From an uncultured bacterium (lineage in GTDB: Bacteria > Krumholzibacteriota > Krumholzibacteriia > LZORAL124-64-63): a DNA stretch of 33,761 bases. Each line of letters starts with the position of its first letter. Within the stretch, counting starts at the first letter, position 1. The notes under the pieces were generated by a model, which made no database searches, was not told the DNA's origin, and was given only the letters and a program-made list of their open reading frames with translations. Positions 32,203 through 33,761 of the stretch are shown here, in pieces. The DNA lies in the NCBI GenBank assembly GCA_937910695.1, contig CALEMW010000045.1, positions 1-33,761 of the forward strand, written 5' to 3'. Position numbers and translations under genes: made by a program.

Positions 32203-33761
32203 TCAAACAGGAGCGACGGCCGCATCGAGCAGCCTGCGCACGTGGTGCAGGAGCTGGTTGCGGTCGAAGGGCTTGGGCAGCAGCTCAAGTCCTTTGTCCA
32301 AGACGAATCTGGAATGGATGGTCTCCGAGTCGAACCCGCTGCAGAAGAGGATGGGGATGTCGGGGCGCAGGGCTCTGACGCGGTCGTGCACTTCGCGTCC
32401 GCCCATGTTGGGCATGACGACGTCGAGCAACAGCATGTCGATCTCGTCGGCGTGGCGAGCGAAGATGGCCAGGGCATCGTCGCCGTCGACGGTTGGCAGC
32501 ACACGGTAGCCTGCCGATTCCAAGGTGCGCACCGTGAAATTCCGGACGGAGTCGTCGTCCTCAGCGAGCAGAATCGTCTCTTGGCCACCGAGGGCGGCCT
32601 TCAGCTGCGAGACTGGGGCGACGCTCAACTTGTTGCCGGATCGCTCGAAGTAGATTCTGAATGTCGTTCCCCGCCCCGGTTCGCTTTCCACGTCGATCAA
32701 CCCGTTGTGCTGGGTCACGATTCCGTAGACCGTCGAAAGGCCTAGACCTGTGCCCCCCGACGTTTTCTTCGTCGTATAGAACGGTTCGAAGATGTTGTTG
32801 AGTGTCGAAGCATCCATGCCGCAACCGTCGTCCGAGACCTGGAGCATGACGTAGTGGCCGGGCTTGGCCCAGGGTTTGTCGCGGCAGAAGGTCTGACCCA
32901 GCGTGGAGGAACCGATGCGGATGCTGACCCGGCCCCGTTCACTGATGGCGTCGCGCGCGTTGACGCAGAGGTTCAGCAGAATTTGCTGGATCTGGGTTTC
33001 GTCGGCGTGGATCACTGTGTTCTCGTCGGCGAGATCGAGTTCGATGTCGACGCCGTTCCCCACGCTGCGCTGAAGAAGTTCATGCATGTCCTGCACGATT
33101 GCGTTCAGGTCGATGTTCTGGGTCTTGAGCACCTGTCGCCGGCTGAAGGCCAGAAGCTGCCGCGTCAGAGCCGCAGCGCGTGAGGCGCTGTGACGGGCCT
33201 GCTCCATGTCCTGGTAGGGTTGGCTCTTGATATCCGTGTCGAGCATGGCGAGCTCGAGACAGCCTGTGATCGACTGGAGGATGTTGTTGAAATCGTGGGC
33301 AATGCCGCCGGCCAGCTGACCCACCGCCTGCATCTTCTGCGATTGGATGAGCTGTTCTTCCAGGTTGCGCTTCGCTGTGATGTCGCGGCCGACGATCACC
33401 ACGGCCTCGGTACTGCCGTCCTGTGCGAAGACGGCGTTGACGCTCCAGAAAAGCAGGCGGGCTCCTTCGGGAGTGGTGATCCACTGTTCGTTGTACGTGG
33501 TTTCGCCGGAAGCAATGGCGGAGTTTATGGCGGATATTGCCTCGTCGCGATCCCTCGCTGGAATCAAATCAACGACGGCTTGCCCCATTGCACGCTCCGG
33601 CGGTCTTGCGAAGATCGTGCTGTAGGACGGGCTGAGGAACACGACGCGGAGCTTCGCGTCGAGTTTGACGATCAGCTCCTTCTGGTTCTCGATGATGAGC
33701 TTGTAGTCGGCCTTGCTCGCCGCCAGCTCGGCGTGGCGACGCATGAACAGATGGAGCAGTA
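32203..33761 (-). CDS. PAS hybrid sensor histidine kinase with receiver (5' end missing)
   Basis: The frame stays open to the window edge; the first in-frame ATG is at 33744 but the codons before it (LLHLF) read on, so a sensor or membrane region probably lies outside. Visible order, numbered from 33744: PAS (about 16-125), HisKA with AGGIAHDFNNIL (His150), HATPase with N-box LLNLCVNARDAI, G1 DDGCGMD and G2 GGTGLGLSTVYG, then a receiver with EDDD near 395-398, phospho-acceptor Asp441 (LLLDVVMPNMGG) and KPF. HDFNN-type kinases with a C-terminal receiver usually feed a separate phosphotransfer protein or output regulator, none of which is in view. The signal is unknown. Confidence 0.92.
   Translation of the reverse strand, partial: LLHLFMRRHAELAASKADYKLIIENQKELIVKLDAKLRVVFLSPSYSTIFARPPERAMGQAVVDLIPARDRDEAISAINSAIASGETTYNEQWITTPEGARLLFWSVNAVFAQDGSTEAVVIVGRDITAKRNLEEQLIQSQKMQAVGQLAGGIAHDFNNILQSITGCLELAMLDTDIKSQPYQDMEQARHSASRAAALTRQLLAFSRRQVLKTQNIDLNAIVQDMHELLQRSVGNGVDIELDLADENTVIHADETQIQQILLNLCVNARDAISERGRVSIRIGSSTLGQTFCRDKPWAKPGHYVMLQVSDDGCGMDASTLNNIFEPFYTTKKTSGGTGLGLSTVYGIVTQHNGLIDVESEPGRGTTFRIYFERSGNKLSVAPVSQLKAALGGQETILLAEDDDSVRNFTVRTLESAGYRVLPTVDGDDALAIFARHADEIDMLLLDVVMPNMGGREVHDRVRALRPDIPILFCSGFDSETIHSRFVLDKGLELLPKPFDRNQLLHHVRRLLDAAVAPV

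Noticed and set aside
1..33761. CRISPR arrays, tRNA or rRNA genes, prophage or insertion sequences
   Set aside because: I saw no regularly spaced direct repeats, tRNA-like arms or transposase/integrase motifs on reading both strands; a dedicated scan was not possible.

Overview
The window is a G+C-rich bacterial chromosome segment (estimated by eye at 60-65% G+C) holding 26 convincing protein genes, one cut by each end. I see no rRNA, tRNA, CRISPR array, transposase or phage gene. The style suggests an uncultured FCB-group lineage of the Krumholzibacteriota / Eisenbacteria / Latescibacterota kind. The reasons are secreted proteins ending in FlgD/T9SS-like Ig sorting domains, a lamin-tail protein, a large BNR-repeat secreted protein, a Tat FeS + NrfD respiratory module, and UbiX/UbiA-type genes compatible with menaquinone synthesis. 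Taxonomy is inference; no marker gene here settles it.

Layout, left to right. (1) 1-1193: 3' end of a UbiX flavin prenyltransferase, translationally coupled to a UbiA-family prenyltransferase. (2) 1566-2102: a small secreted protein with a peculiar C-terminal tail and a good intrinsic terminator. (3) 2217-3811, minus: a TrmJ-like RNA methyltransferase coupled to a membrane-anchored double parvulin. (4) 3855-4010: an intergenic element with 30-bp perfect inverted repeats, then a 61-aa LiaI/LiaF-like membrane protein. (5) 4284-6706, minus: an ABC exporter ATPase and permease. (6) 6812-8006: an orphan AAA ATPase behind an A+T-rich, near-consensus promoter. (7) 8007-9762, minus: an ECF sigma / ZAS anti-sigma / secreted protein operon. 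(8) 9935-13386: a 914-aa BNR-repeat protein coupled to a PepSY-type membrane protein. (9) 13423-16276: three more small secreted proteins with the same C-terminal tail as the protein at 1566, with an EamA transporter on the other strand between them. (10) 16372-20269, minus: a lamin-tail/FlgD-Ig secreted protein and a DUF2339-like multi-spanning protein. (11) 20391-23206: a four-gene electron-transfer operon of repeat protein, tetraheme cytochrome c, Tat FeS protein and NrfD. (12) 23270-28460: a GT-C-like membrane protein, a TrmA/RlmD-family methyltransferase, an NlpC/P60 hydrolase and ThiI. (13) 28534-33761: a secreted M1 aminopeptidase, glucose-6-phosphate isomerase, and a PAS hybrid histidine kinase cut by the window end.

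Two observations look most worth following. Four unrelated secreted proteins share the short terminal signature [SA]-W-[GS]-x-[VMI]-K-x-[LI]-[YF]-[RQ]-stop, although their codons differ. This looks like a sorting or processing signal distinct from the FlgD/T9SS-like domains on two other secreted proteins here. Second, the electron-transfer operon has no catalytic subunit and begins with a 115-aa protein built of four ~24-residue units, each with one W-[LV]-[LF] core.
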